Positions 34,406 to 45,159 of a stretch of DNA of 64,000 nucleotides are shown one piece after another. The notes under the pieces were generated by a model that made no database searches, was not told the DNA's origin, and worked only from the letters and a program-made list of their open reading frames with translations. A program made the translations under genes and the position numbers. The stretch is taken from the NCBI GenBank assembly GCA_032988165.1, contig JANTQF010000157.1, positions 1-64,000 of the forward strand, read 5' to 3'. Source of the stretch: Emmonsiellopsis sp. PD_33 (lineage: Eukaryota > Ascomycota > Eurotiomycetes > Onygenales > Ajellomycetaceae). Position 1 is the stretch's first letter, and each line of letters begins with the position of its first letter.

Positions 34406-36039
34406 TGTGTTTGTTTTGTTTCGTGTAGTCTTGAAGATTGGGGGATGGGTAACTAATAGCTATCGTGGTTGGTTTGTGGTGGTGGTGGTGGATAGCGGGG
34501 TAAACTAACTAGAAGGTCAAACAGCAAACAATCAAGAAGGAAACGAGGAGACGTCAGGGCGGGGGGGATATCAGCTGCCCTTTATATGACCGACAGCTCC
34601 AGATCCAATTGCTATTGTTATTATTATGACCCCCTCCAAGAGAAAGAAAGTTGGCACGGCGAAAACCACCTATTGCACCGCCTCGTGCCCCGCCATCCCA
34701 AACTCTCCTACTAGACTCCATCCATGATCCATATCAACAAGTCGACAAGATCCTACACGCTGCAAGATCCGGTTCCGCAAAACCTAGTTCCTAGAGCCAA
34801 TCGCCTCCTCGGTGATCTGGCTAGCGGGCCTAACCTAATCTCTGGCTTTTCCCGCGAGTTGTGCGTTGTGCTGGTGGGAAATTCGCCACGGCTACAGGAC
34901 ATCGATTTGCCACCCTTGCGCGCAGTGGCTGAGGTGGGGGGAGTTGGTGATTTTGCTTTTTCTCTTTTGATCATTCCTTGCCTGGAAAAAGCGATGTAGA
35001 CTGTCCAATTTGGCATCTAGTTGCCCATCGCCTAGCCACAGGCTCGGGGCTCCAGGGGTGAAGCTCGAGTCAGCCAATTTTATATGGATCGTCATGCTGC
35101 TCGTGGCTAGCTGAGCGTCTGCTTCCTAGCCTAGTGCGCCCTCTATGCTAGCTATCATACTTGCCATGCGAAAGGGAGGAGGAGAATAGTGAGGGGTTGG
35201 GGGATGGATATCCCATCCTGGCTTCAGATTAAGTCCTCTGAGCAATGCTTCCAAGTTGGCCCGGTTGGTCGTACAGTCATTGCGAGATGGGGTTTGATCC
35301 ATGCTTGGGATCATGAATTAGTTCCATATTGGATCTTATTCTGGGTGATATGATACCATCGATCTATGGATAGCATGATCCCTTGCCCAGGTGGAGTATT
35401 CCTGAAGTCTGTAAGTGGTGATGGAGAGAGAGACAGGCCTGGCCATCTTGTTTTGGTGTCTTTTGTTTCGCGGGAATAGTACCAGAATATTCGATTTGAG
35501 CAATGCTCACTGAAGATGATACAGGATTAAATCACTGGTGCTCGACATCTTGTAGCTTTGTTATTGTTAACGGAGAAAGAAAATGAGGTCGAGATATTTA
35601 CGATATGATACCGTAATAGATACCAGAATCTTACACCTAGTAACATATGCAATGACTAATCATCGCCACGTGACATCGACGACATCGAAAATTGCCCAAG
35701 CCTCATCCATCATCATCGCATCAACAACGACGACGACGACGACGATAAGCAACAGGCACGGCGGGACAAGACGTCTTAGTCCACAACACTCCGTCCGCAT
35801 CTTCGACGCAAAGGGTGGAATCCGCAGACGATTACACGTCCTGAAAAGTCGGCCCCAGAGTCATAATCTTGACACTCCCAGCCATCCTCCAAATCTCCAG
35901 CCGTTTGTCTCCCCAGCGCGATATCTTGAACCGTTTCTATCCCCTGGACGTGCGCAAGGTACGTGTGTCCATTGTTACTGCACACCTCCAGCCAAGCTCT
36001 CCTACAAAAAACAACCTTTTCGACGAGCCTCCGTTCATC
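34406..36039. other. Divergent intergenic region
   Basis: Promoters of the small minus-strand gene and the RRM gene. CACGTG at 35667-35672 lies about 370 bp before the RRM start. A short CGA repeat sits at about 35725-35743. No other gene is supported. Confidence 0.5.
35667..35672. promoter_or_regulatory. CACGTG E-box
   Basis: Palindromic bHLH (Cbf1-type) site followed by A, upstream of the RRM gene. Similar sites occur before WRS1 and the micropeptide gene. Confidence 0.4.
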
Positions 36040-37290
36040 ATGTCCTTTCCGCCACCTCCAGGTTTCCAGCAACAACCACCCTCTCGTCCTCCCTCCTCGC
36101 AACCTAAATCATACGCTTCTCTCCCTCCACGACCCCCATCAGCCTCTTACTCCTCGACTGGCGCGCCAGGGACGTCGGGTAAGGGTTATAATGCCACAAG
36201 CAACGCCCCTAAGACCGGCACCGGTTACAATGCATTCACAGCCTTCCAACCCCGCGCCGTAACTGCCAATCAACCCTACCGTCCACACAGTCCTGCGGTT
36301 TCAGCGCCGCCAACTACAGCTGCATACCAGTACCCCCAACATGGCCAGTACAATGCGCAGCAATATGGCCAACCAAACATAACTCACTATGGCCAACAAA
36401 CACCCGGTGCATACGGGCAACCGGGTGCTCCTCAGATCCAGAATCCTTTCCCTGTACCAGGTCAAACACCCATAAATCCATACGGCGCAGGATCACGCGG
36501 CTATAGCCGCCCCGGCGAACAAGGTCTAGATCCAGAAACCGAAGCGCAAATTGCCCAATGGCAAAGCGCATACATGGGCAAAGATAGTGAAGCAGCCCAA
36601 ACACCCGGCGCTACGGGCCGCGGAGGCGCTGGAGGCCGACGCGATGGAGCCTTCGCCGCAACAGGTGCCAACACGGGCCCGCTCGGCGCCGTCCAACGCA
36701 TGCATGACTCCGCCGCCTCAACTCCCTCCAGCGGACCACAAACCACCTCCTCCACCCCCGTCCCAGGAGGCCCCAATACCCCTACCGACCCATCCGTGCC
36801 GACAAAAACAGTCCTCCGCTCCGGCGGCGGCCAGACGTGGACCGACCCCACGCTGCTCGAATGGGACCCCGCACACTTTCGTCTGTTTGCGGGCAATCTT
36901 GCGGGCGAAGTGACGGACGACTCGCTGCTCAAAGCGTTCTCGAAATATCCATCCGTGCAGAAGGCGCGGGTGATTCGCGATAAGCGGACGGAGAAAAGTA
37001 AAGGGTATGGGTTTGTGAGTTTCTCGGATGGGGAGGATTATTTCCGCGCTGCGAGGGAGATGCAGGGGAAGTATATTGGGTCGCATCCGGTGTTATTGCG
37101 TAGGGCGATGACGGAGATTAGACCGGTTACGGCGGGCAAGGGGGGGGCGGGGGGGAAGGGGGGGAAGAAAGGGGGAGGTGGAGGTGGTGGGAGTGGTTCT
37201 GGTGGAGGGAAGGGGGGGGGGGAGGTTATTGAGGGGGGGATTCAGAAGAAGCATGGGAAGACAAAGGGGGGTCTGAGGGTTTTGGGGTGA
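36040..37290 (+). CDS. RBM42-like RNA-binding protein (one RRM)
   Basis: Single exon, 416 residues. The N-terminal about 250 residues are Pro/Gln/Tyr/Gly-rich (QQYGQPNITHYGQ repeats), likely disordered. One RRM spans about residues 280-357, with RNP2 LFAGNL and RNP1 KGYGFVSF, followed directly by a Gly/Lys-rich tail ending GGLRVLG. The placement of the RRM after TWTDPTLLEWDPAHFRLF matches the eukaryotic RBM42 family, nuclear RNA-binding proteins implicated in splicing. The start is the ATG opening MSFPPPPGF; the frame extends upstream without a credible start. The 3' end of the coding region is extremely G-rich. Confidence 0.85.
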   Translation: MSFPPPPGFQQQPPSRPPSSQPKSYASLPPRPPSASYSSTGAPGTSGKGYNATSNAPKTGTGYNAFTAFQPRAVTANQPYRPHSPAVSAPPTTAAYQYPQHGQYNAQQYGQPNITHYGQQTPGAYGQPGAPQIQNPFPVPGQTPINPYGAGSRGYSRPGEQGLDPETEAQIAQWQSAYMGKDSEAAQTPGATGRGGAGGRRDGAFAATGANTGPLGAVQRMHDSAASTPSSGPQTTSSTPVPGGPNTPTDPSVPTKTVLRSGGGQTWTDPTLLEWDPAHFRLFAGNLAGEVTDDSLLKAFSKYPSVQKARVIRDKRTEKSKGYGFVSFSDGEDYFRAAREMQGKYIGSHPVLLRRAMTEIRPVTAGKGGAGGKGGKKGGGGGGGSGSGGGKGGGEVIEGGIQKKHGKTKGGLRVLG

Positions 37291-38008
37291 TTTTCCTGAA
37301 GAAGGGGGCATTTGGGTCCTTTATGCTCTTTGAGAGCTTTGGAGAAGGATTTAGGTGTGATTGTTTCTACTTCAAAGTGTCCTTTTCTTTTCTTGGCCTG
37401 TTACGCTGCTTCTCTTTCTTGTATTTGATAATATGGGCAGACGGCGTGTATCTATTTCCCCTTATTTCTGTGTTTTGTTTTTTTGGAGCGGGGGAGTTTT
37501 TATGTTGTTCCACTCTCGTCAAATAAATACTCATATGATGCTTCAATGGGTGAAGTTAGATAATTCAAGTACAAGATCTTTTTTGAAAGATTGCTCTAAT
37601 TCCATGTTCATCAGGGGTAAAGTAATAGTGAATGAATGAAGGACAGGCTTATTTGATTTCATCCTTTTCGTTTCTAGCATACATGTGAAGCACACTCCCC
37701 CCCTCCACTGGAGTGTTGGGATGGAGGTTCCAGTTTGCTCCAACATCCATATGTCATCTTGAGATAAGTACGGAGAAAGCGTCTAACTAGAATTAAACAC
37801 TACTAGCTTAAGCTCTCACTCACTCCCTGGTCTGTTTCTCCTTTACACGGGGGTTTGTATTGCCGCGACACGGGTATACAGATCATGAGCATGGCACAGA
37901 ACGAGGTCGGAAACCTAGCTGGCCCGCATGGTAAAAAAGAGAGGATCCATATCATATCCGTCTTGCGGCGCGGGTGAACGGGACCAATCCAGCCACACAC
38001 GGGCAAAC
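37291..38008. other. Intergenic, convergent
   Basis: T-rich 3' UTR of the RRM gene, then the 3' flank of the ankyrin gene. No gene seen. Confidence 0.5.
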
Positions 38009-40177
38009 TCACTGCTCACCCAAATAATCCGACGGATCAACAACCCTCTCATAAAACGGATAATAACCCCCCTTCATCACCACGGCGCAACCCTCCTCCG
38101 CCACAGCCACCGGCGCATGAGCAGTATTCAGCCTTTTCGTCTTAATCTGCTCACGCAACCATAGACGATATGGGGATTTGTTTGGGGTCTTATTATGCTC
38201 ATGCGTCTTCTGGCGCATATGGTTCATAGCATCAACAATATCACCCCAGCTATCCTCCAGCATCTGCGTCGATACGGGATCACCCAGGTGTGCGACGAGC
38301 AATGGCCAAATGTCCAGTTTATCCCTTTTATCCGGGTCCGCTTGGGCATCTAGCAGTTCCCGAACGGCCTGGTGTTGTTTATTGATTACCGCGTATAGCA
38401 GCGGCGTGCGCCCTCTGAAGTCCGGAGTGTCCACTACCCTCGGGACTCGGGCCAGATGGCGGATTAGAGGTATATTCCCTCGCTGTGCGGCGAGGTGGAG
38501 CGCAGTCTGTCCGAACTTATCGTGCAGATACGGAGATGCGTTTGCATCTAGCAGCAGCTTTAGCATTGCGTCCTCCTGATCCGGTGGCGGCGGCGGGTAT
38601 CTCAGCGCAGCAAAATGGAACGGCGTAAGATCGCACAGGTCAATTGCGTTGGGATCCGCTCCGTGCTCTAGGAGCAGAGTAGCAATGGCTAGGTGCCCGC
38701 CAATAACTGCTTCGTGCAGGGCAGGGAACACGCCTTGTCCTCGACTGGTTGAATTGTCTTCGTTGGAGTAGAGGGGAATATCCTGCTCGCTAATTGCCTT
38801 GTCGTAGACTGTGAATTTTTGCACTTGTGGGTATTGCGTTGCTTTGGATTTTAGGAGGAGGCGGACGCAAGCTTCGTCGCCCCGCGCAGCTACGCGGGAG
38901 AGGGTTGAGTGGTGGACGTCGTAATATGATGCGCCGTGTTTTATTAAAAGTTCGGCGATGGATCCATGTCCGTTGGCTAATGCTAGGTCTAGGGGATTCT
39001 GCCCATCATGTTGCTTTCGGCATGGGTTCACTCCAAGTTCGAGCAGCATTTGTACAATCTTGTCGAGGCCCCGTTCCGCGGCATGGTGGATGGCAGCAGC
39101 ACCATTACCATCGACAGAGTCCAGCGGCGCTTTTTCGGCAACAAGCAACCTGACTGTGGATTCATGACCGTACCTTGCAGCCAGGTATAGGGCTCTCCCT
39201 CTCAGTCTACGAGAGAGCTCGCGGCCCCATCCGGACTGCTTCAGTAGCAGTCTGACCACCGAGTCTCGCCCATTTTGCGCAGCCCAGTAGACAGCATTCT
39301 GGTCGATGGGTTTCGCTTTTTGATGCAGCAGTAGCTGAACTGTAGACTCATGCCCATTTGCGGCTGCAAGATGCAGCGCTGATCCCCAGCGAGTTAGGGG
39401 TCTAGAGTCGACAGGAAACGTATGCGTCGTCTTCCGGTGTCGTAGGGGCGCCGATGCGGATGCCCCGAACTTGATCAGTAGTTTTACAACATCATCTTGC
39501 CCGAACTCTGCAGCCCAGTGCAAAGCGTCCTTTCCGATATTGTTGCGTGCGTATTCCATTCGCAGGGTATTCGGTTCTGAAAACAAGGGAGGGAACTTTG
39601 ATGGTACTAACGGGGCCACTGAATTTTCATGCGCGACTTGTTGCAATACGGCAATAAGCAGCGATATCTCCCCTCGCGCAGCGGCCAACCCGAGAACGTC
39701 CCCAGAACCCACGCTTTGATCCGAACATAGCTCCGGAAATCGACTCCTGCATTCTTCCTCTATAAGCCAGAAGTACTGAGGTAGCGAAAGTGAAGAAGAA
39801 GCGTGCGCTCGCACGCAGTCTAAGACCCGATGATTGCCCGCAAGCTTCAGCGGGAAGAGATCGATTGGATGTATATTTTGTATGATTAGGAGAAGCAATT
39901 CTACAGGGAGATTGCATATTGCTCCTGTGGCCTGGCATGTCGGTTATTAGCTGGCGGAACGGAATGGAACGATTACGGGGACAGATGTAGTTACCGGTGT
40001 TAGCGGCTGCTTAGGCTTGGGTTTCTCTTCATTCTTTGGCCGTGTGGGCACAGTGCGCCATTTCCAGAAAGGCATTGAGGGTATGTTGTACGTGGTATGT
40101 CTTCTTAGAAAATTGGGATGGTCGGATATTTTGTCGTTGAGAGGGTCAAGCCCTTTTGGTCTGGTTGGGACTTTCAT
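38009..40177 (-). CDS. F-box-like / ankyrin-repeat protein (701 aa)
   Basis: Exon 1 40177-39995 and exon 2 39931-38009, separated by a 63-nt intron with GTAACT donor and GCTAATAAC...CAG acceptor, phase 0. After a basic N-terminal segment (MPFWKWRTVPTRPKNEEKP), residues about 68-95 (LPVELLLLIIQNIHPIDLFPL) look like a short F-box. About eleven ankyrin repeats follow, e.g. DALHWAAEFGQDDVVKLLIK, SALHLAAANGHESTVQLLLH, and FPALHEAVIGGHLAIATLLL with EHGADPNA. The C-terminus is non-repeat (SPYRLWLREQIKTK). F-box proteins recruit targets to SCF ubiquitin ligases through Skp1; in this family the ankyrins would bind the target. The adaptor role is inferred. Without exon 1 there is no ATG before the F-box. 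Confidence 0.75.
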
Positions 40178-40795
40178 AGAGAGCTTTAGGAGGGATAACT
40201 AAGCCAACAGTTGTACCACAAAGGACAGCATGCCAGCGAGGCTTAGATGTAACATCAGCCAACAAATGTGATGCTTCTTTGAAGCGAACAAGACAGGGAA
40301 AATAAATTAAAGCCAATTGGTGAGGAGGCAGCCGTGTTTCTGCATAAATCGGAAGATCGCGAGGCTGTGGGCGACAGCGAGAGGGCTAGTTAGATTTTAG
40401 CCACTGCCCCAAACCCACTTGGCACTTTATGTGTGGGAGTATTTTTATGTCTGCAAAATAACTTAAATTCGGCAGACAAAAATTTTCGGACATGAGTAAA
40501 TAAGTGCATAAATACACAAATTTTAGAACGAGTGTCATTCGATTTCACGGAATATAATATGGATTCTTAAACCACGGCCCATTTACACCCTAAACCCCAG
40601 TGGCTCCTTAAGGGGCAACGACTGTGGATGTGGTGGACATATCTAGGCTAGCATTACCCATCCGCAAGCCTTATATTTTGCCGAATGATCTTGTCCAATT
40701 CCAGATAAGTAATCCTCGTTGCAGACGCCGGAGAATAAAAAGACTTTCGTATATATTTTTGTAGCACGGGCACATTTTAGGCTCTGGCGCATCTG
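40178..40795. other. Intergenic
   Basis: Upstream region of the ankyrin gene and 3' flank of the next minus-strand gene. Nothing further supported. Confidence 0.5.
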
Positions 40796-41692
40796 TCAAG
40801 TCGTCCTGCTTTCATCGGACAGTCTGCGGCGTTTCGGAGGTGGAGTATCTGACTCTGAGGAAAATCCAGGAGGGAGTGGTCTCTTTCTGCCATTATTTTC
40901 CTGTGTCGGTTCCGTCGCTGTGGAATGTGATGTAGGACTTGTCCTCTCATCCTGACATATAGTTAGTAGCGTTCTCATATCAGTTTAGGAAGAAGACCTT
41001 GAAGTGACTCTCAAACTCACCAGCATGTTCGACCAACTGGGCTCACTTTCACTAGAAACATTCCTAGAACGGACCTGCGGACGCTGTCTTTTCAAGGTTT
41101 CTGGGATATGCCGACATGAACTGGGGTATATGCAATCATTTATGCAGCCGAATTCCCGCTCGTCCTCATTCCCCTTTACACTCCTGACTAGGTTCTGCCA
41201 AGCATTCATTTGTGCCCAACCGGGGAAATCGAATTCAGATGTACAGATCTCAACTGTGCGTCTGGACTTCTTTTTGAGCTTCTTGGGTTTTGCGGGTCTG
41301 TAACAGAAGTAGTGTCCATCATCGAGGCAGCGGTTGGTCACCCCAACCTTATACAATTTCCGACACAAATGGCATTTCCATACCCATGGCATCGGTGTCC
41401 GCGGTGCTGGAGGTAGCTGAGACGTGCCATCGGTGGAGGGCGACGGGCTGGATTCTGGAGTGCTGTTACTTGACGAGGTAGGGGAGGGTTGTGGAGATGG
41501 AGATGGAGATAGGCTCAGGCTCGTGCTTGGGCTCGATAACGGGGCGGGCGATGAGGCTGGTGGTGAAGATGGCGTATAGGGGGGCCTTTTGTCATTGTTT
41601 ATAGGGGTCCAAGAGGGGCCAGAATCGGTATCCATTGCCGTCATAGTGGCTGGGAACGAATCCGATCCTCGCACTGACCATGTGATTCCCAT
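40796..41692 (-). CDS. Fungal Cys/His-rich protein of unknown function (275 aa)
   Basis: Exons 41692-41021 and 40951-40796 join at a codon boundary (CTG|GTGAGT...CTAACTATATGTCAG). An N-terminal Ser/Pro-rich region leads to a conserved block: WVWKCHLCRKLYKVGVTNRC, LDDGHYFCYRP, basic KKLKKKSRRT, then CTSEFDFPGWAQMNAWQ and CINDCIYPSSCRH. The spaced Cys and His residues (CxxC, C, H, C, C, C...C) suggest a structural zinc site. I know this block (W+CxxC...LDDGHxFC...SEFDxxGW) as a recurrent feature of filamentous-fungal hypothetical proteins. The tail has a nuclear-localisation-like KRRRL. A second Met (MTAMDTDSG) 16 codons in could be the true start. Function unknown; nuclear location is an inference. 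Confidence 0.7.
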
Positions 41693-42494
41693 TACGGTTG
41701 GAAAGCCGGGAGATAATTTGGAAAGAAAATGGAGTATGGATAAAGAAATTTATATCCAACGTAGGAGATATTGGGGAACTCCGACGCGGAATGTAGAGAC
41801 GCGGGAGAGAGAGTTTCTCAGTCACCAGCAGGTATACGTTTTAAGGAGAATGTTTCCGTTTCCTTGGCTTGGAGTAATGTGAAAGGCTGCAATGAATCTT
41901 TCGGAATGGAGCTGGGGAAGACACTGATGGTGACAAAGAGATTCACCAGACCTATGCCCATAACAAGTTGATGGCAGCCAGCCTGGGCTAGATACTTCCC
42001 TTTAAACGCTGAATCCCTTTGGTACCTGCCTTGCAGCCTTAGATTCGGAAACCGCAAATACCATGAAAGGTCGACAGTTATTGTCTGGCCTGTACGCTGC
42101 TGATGCCGAGACACTAAGGACGGTGACAATGATGGAACAAAGACAGGAATCATGAAAGGGGTGAACAAGCCGACATGAGCAACAAAGGGGCAAATATTTG
42201 GCTTAGATATGGAAGCCAAAGAAACTTCCACCAGGAACAGGCCGCAACCGTGTTGGAAATGCTACTAAGAGAAGGCAGAAAGTAGCAGACATCAAGGAAA
42301 AGAAAGTGGTTCAATCGAACACGCTGGATGCATCTTTGAAATATTCACCTGGGAACATTGCGGATGACTCGCGGGCTCTGCTCAGGGGCATCGAATCGAG
42401 TGATAATATTGATAGTTGCCGTCCAGAGGATGAAAAATATCAAAGAGACGGAAGGTCCGCACCATGCAAAGAGGCCAGAATGAAACGGGGTAAT

Positions 42495-42536
42495 TATTAG
42501 GGCTCATTAGGGCTCATTAGGGCTCATTAGGGCTCA
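42495..42536. repeat. Tandem repeat ATTAGGGCTC x4
   Basis: Four perfect head-to-tail copies of a 10-bp unit containing TTAGGG, the fungal telomere hexamer, extended by CTCA. Confidence 0.85.
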
Positions 42537-42950
42537 ATTTAACGGGGTAAGCTGTGGACTTTGTAGCCGGTTGAGAAATATCTGGCTCGTAAATGAGGAG
42601 GGCAACAACAGCTTTTTTAAGCATGTCCCAGTCAATGATCAGCAGCCGCCTCCTCGGCCCATTGACCGGAAGAATGATAATCTTGAAGAGTACTATTGGC
42701 ATTGGGTGTAGAGCTGGGGGTCACCTAGTACTATCTTAAACGGCCCTGGTTTGCGCCATGTCTTAGCAAGCAGCCGTTCATTGTCTTGGTATATTCCAAT
42801 TTGGCATGTGTCCGGATATTATGGGTAGTTGGCAGAGCTTGATTGTTCTTCCGTCAAGGATTGACCTGAAAGAAACCCTCCTCCAAAGAGCTGCATCAGA
42901 AAAAAAAAGGGGGTGGCCGAAGATAAAGTTTTGGTTATTTTTTTTATCAG

Positions 42951-42956
42951 CACGTG
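42951..42956. promoter_or_regulatory. CACGTG E-box upstream of WRS1
   Basis: CACGTGAC 200 bp before the WRS1 start codon. A Cbf1/bHLH-type site is plausible. Confidence 0.4.
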
Positions 42957-43149
42957 ACCCGTGCCTGATATCGCAAAGGTTTCGCTGTTATGATCTTGAC
43001 TCTTCCAAAACTTTTTGACGTGCTCTCTCAAGGCCCGTTTGCCATTTCCTGCCCTCGGATACCCTAGCTTTGCTGCTCCTTGCCGGATACTTCCCGAAAT
43101 CGATTTTTATACGAATCCCTTTGTTCCCATTCCACCCCCCACCACCAGA

Positions 43150-45159
43150 ATGGCTACCCCGCCCCCGCCAGCCACGGCCGAAATCGTCGTTCCCGTAGTC
43201 GAAGGCGAGAAGCAAGGCGCCTCTGAACAACAAATTGATCCGTGGAATGTGGAGGCTGGTCACGATGCGCAAGGGAATGCGCTTGCTCTCGACTACCTTG
43301 CAATTTCAAGGTAATGCCAAAATCCGCATCCGCGCTGTGTGGTTACCCCTCCGCTAACAGCACTCTTAGGAAATGGGCCACTAAATTAATAGACGACGAG
43401 CTTCTGCAGCGCTTCGAGCGCCTCACAGGCAAAAAGCCGCACCGCTGGCTGAGACGCGGCCTCTTCTTCTCTCATCGGGATTTCGATCTTATCCTTAACA
43501 AGTATGAAGCGGGAGAACCATTTTTCATGTACACGGGGAGAGGCCCTTCAACCGATGCGCTCCATCTGGGACATACGATCCCGTTTTCGTTTACAAGGTG
43601 GCTGCAGGACGTATTTGACGTTCCATTGGGTATGTTGAAAGACCTTGGAGAATGGCTTTTTTGCAGAGTTTATCATTTCGCAACGTTTGCTAACTTAATC
43701 TAGTGATTATGCTTACAGGTGAGCTTTTACAAGCCATCCGCCCATACCGCATCCCATGCTGACGGATTGAAGACGATGAAAAGGCTCTGTTCAAGGAGAA
43801 CCTTAGATTCGAGGATACCTATAAGTTCGGCCTACAGAATGCGAAGGATATCATCGCATGCGGTTTCGACGTAAAGAAAACGTTCATATACAGTGACTTG
43901 GATTACGTCAAGGGCCATTTTCTGATGAATGTCTGGGAATTTTCGAAGTTGGTTACGTTTAACCAAGTTCGGGGAGCTTTCGGGTTTAACGACAGGTTAG
44001 ACATACTAGTCCGCCCCCTTGGAGACCGGAAGGAAAGGGGTACAAGGAAGAAGGGACAGCAAGGGGATCTTATAAAATGGAAAACGGGAACATGCGTCTG
44101 GATGGCGTGAAGTCCCTCCGTATATTGGCCCCTTGTATCTATTCTGATCTTGCGCCCCTTCTCCTTTCCGATTTGATCGATTCCGACCGCCTTTATACTG
44201 ACCTTCTGTAGCACAAATATTGGCCGGATCATGTTCCCAGCTGTGCAATGGTACGGTTATGTCAGTACATTGGGAGGAAGTAGATTGAACTAATTTTATA
44301 ATAGTGCGGCTGCTTTCGCGACATCATACCCAGAGATTTGGTCCGATAAGCCATCTGCAGAACGCACGAAGGCCATTGGGAAAATCCCTTGCCTGATTCC
44401 TATGGCCATTGACCAGGACCCATATTTCCGACTCCTCCGCGACAACGCTCAACGAATGCGATTCCCAGGGCCAAAGCCGGCTTTGATACATTCCAAGTTC
44501 CTCACGGCTCTCCAGGGAACTGGGGGCAAAATGAGCGCCAGCGATCCTAAGTAAGGAATCATCATTCATAGATACCCTGACCAATGAAATAGCTGACATG
44601 TACGCCCATAGCTCTGCAATCTTTATGTCGGATACTCCCAATCAAATCAAGGTAACCATGCATACCAACCTGTCCCTCGCAAAATATGTCTAACACATTA
44701 ATCGTAGAACAAAATCAACAAGCATGCCTTTAGCGGAGGCAGAGATACTGTGGAGGAACACCGAAAATTAGGTGGAAACCCCGATGTGGACGTTTCCTTC
44801 CAATGTCAGTACCTAAATCGCCAACCCAGAAAATTCCAGTTAACACCTTCTAACTCAATCATCTCACAGACCTCTCCTATTTCGAAGACGACGACGAAAA
44901 ACTAAAACAGATTGAAGAAGGCTACCGAAAGGGTGAGATCCTCACCGGTGAACTGAAGAAAATGGCCATCACTTTACTACAAGAGTACGTGAAGGACTTC
45001 CAGGAGCGGAGGAAGGGAGTCACCGATGAGATTCTGAAGCAGTATATGACGCCACGGAAGCTGGAGTGGAAGGGAAACCCGAATCCCAAGCCCAAGGAGG
45101 CCAAACCACCGAAGGAGGCAAAGGGGAAAAAGGCCGAAAAGAAAGAGACGGAGAATTAA
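43150..45159 (+). CDS. WRS1: Tryptophanyl-tRNA synthetase, cytoplasmic
   Basis: Nine exons: 43150-43310, 43370-43629, 43704-43718, 43773-43995, 44212-44250, 44305-44550, 44612-44651, 44708-44804 and 44870-45159. All phases agree, giving 456 residues. Class Ic signatures are present: HIGH-type HLGHT (residues 119-123, after TGRGPSTDAL), the GFNDSTNIGRI region, IPCLIPMAIDQDPYF, and KMSAS in TGGKMSASDPN. The C-terminus is Lys/Pro-rich. The enzyme charges tRNA-Trp with tryptophan using ATP in the cytosol. Exon 3 is a 15-nt microexon supplying V-I-M-L-T. The chosen ATG gives an N-terminus without a mitochondrial presequence; the frame is open upstream but without ATG. One donor (GTCAGT after exon 8) is unusual but phase-consistent. 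Confidence 0.94.

Larger units (their letters stand above)
41693..43149. other. Intergenic, divergent
   Basis: 1.45 kb between the Cys/His-rich gene (-) and WRS1 (+). Contains a decameric tandem repeat at 42495-42536 and an E-box at 42951. Open frames here lack ATG starts or domain sense. Confidence 0.5.

Noticed and set aside
41818..42231. 137-codon minus-strand frame upstream of the Cys/His-rich gene.
   Set aside because: It opens with GTG rather than ATG, has no recognisable domain, and sits in the expected promoter region.
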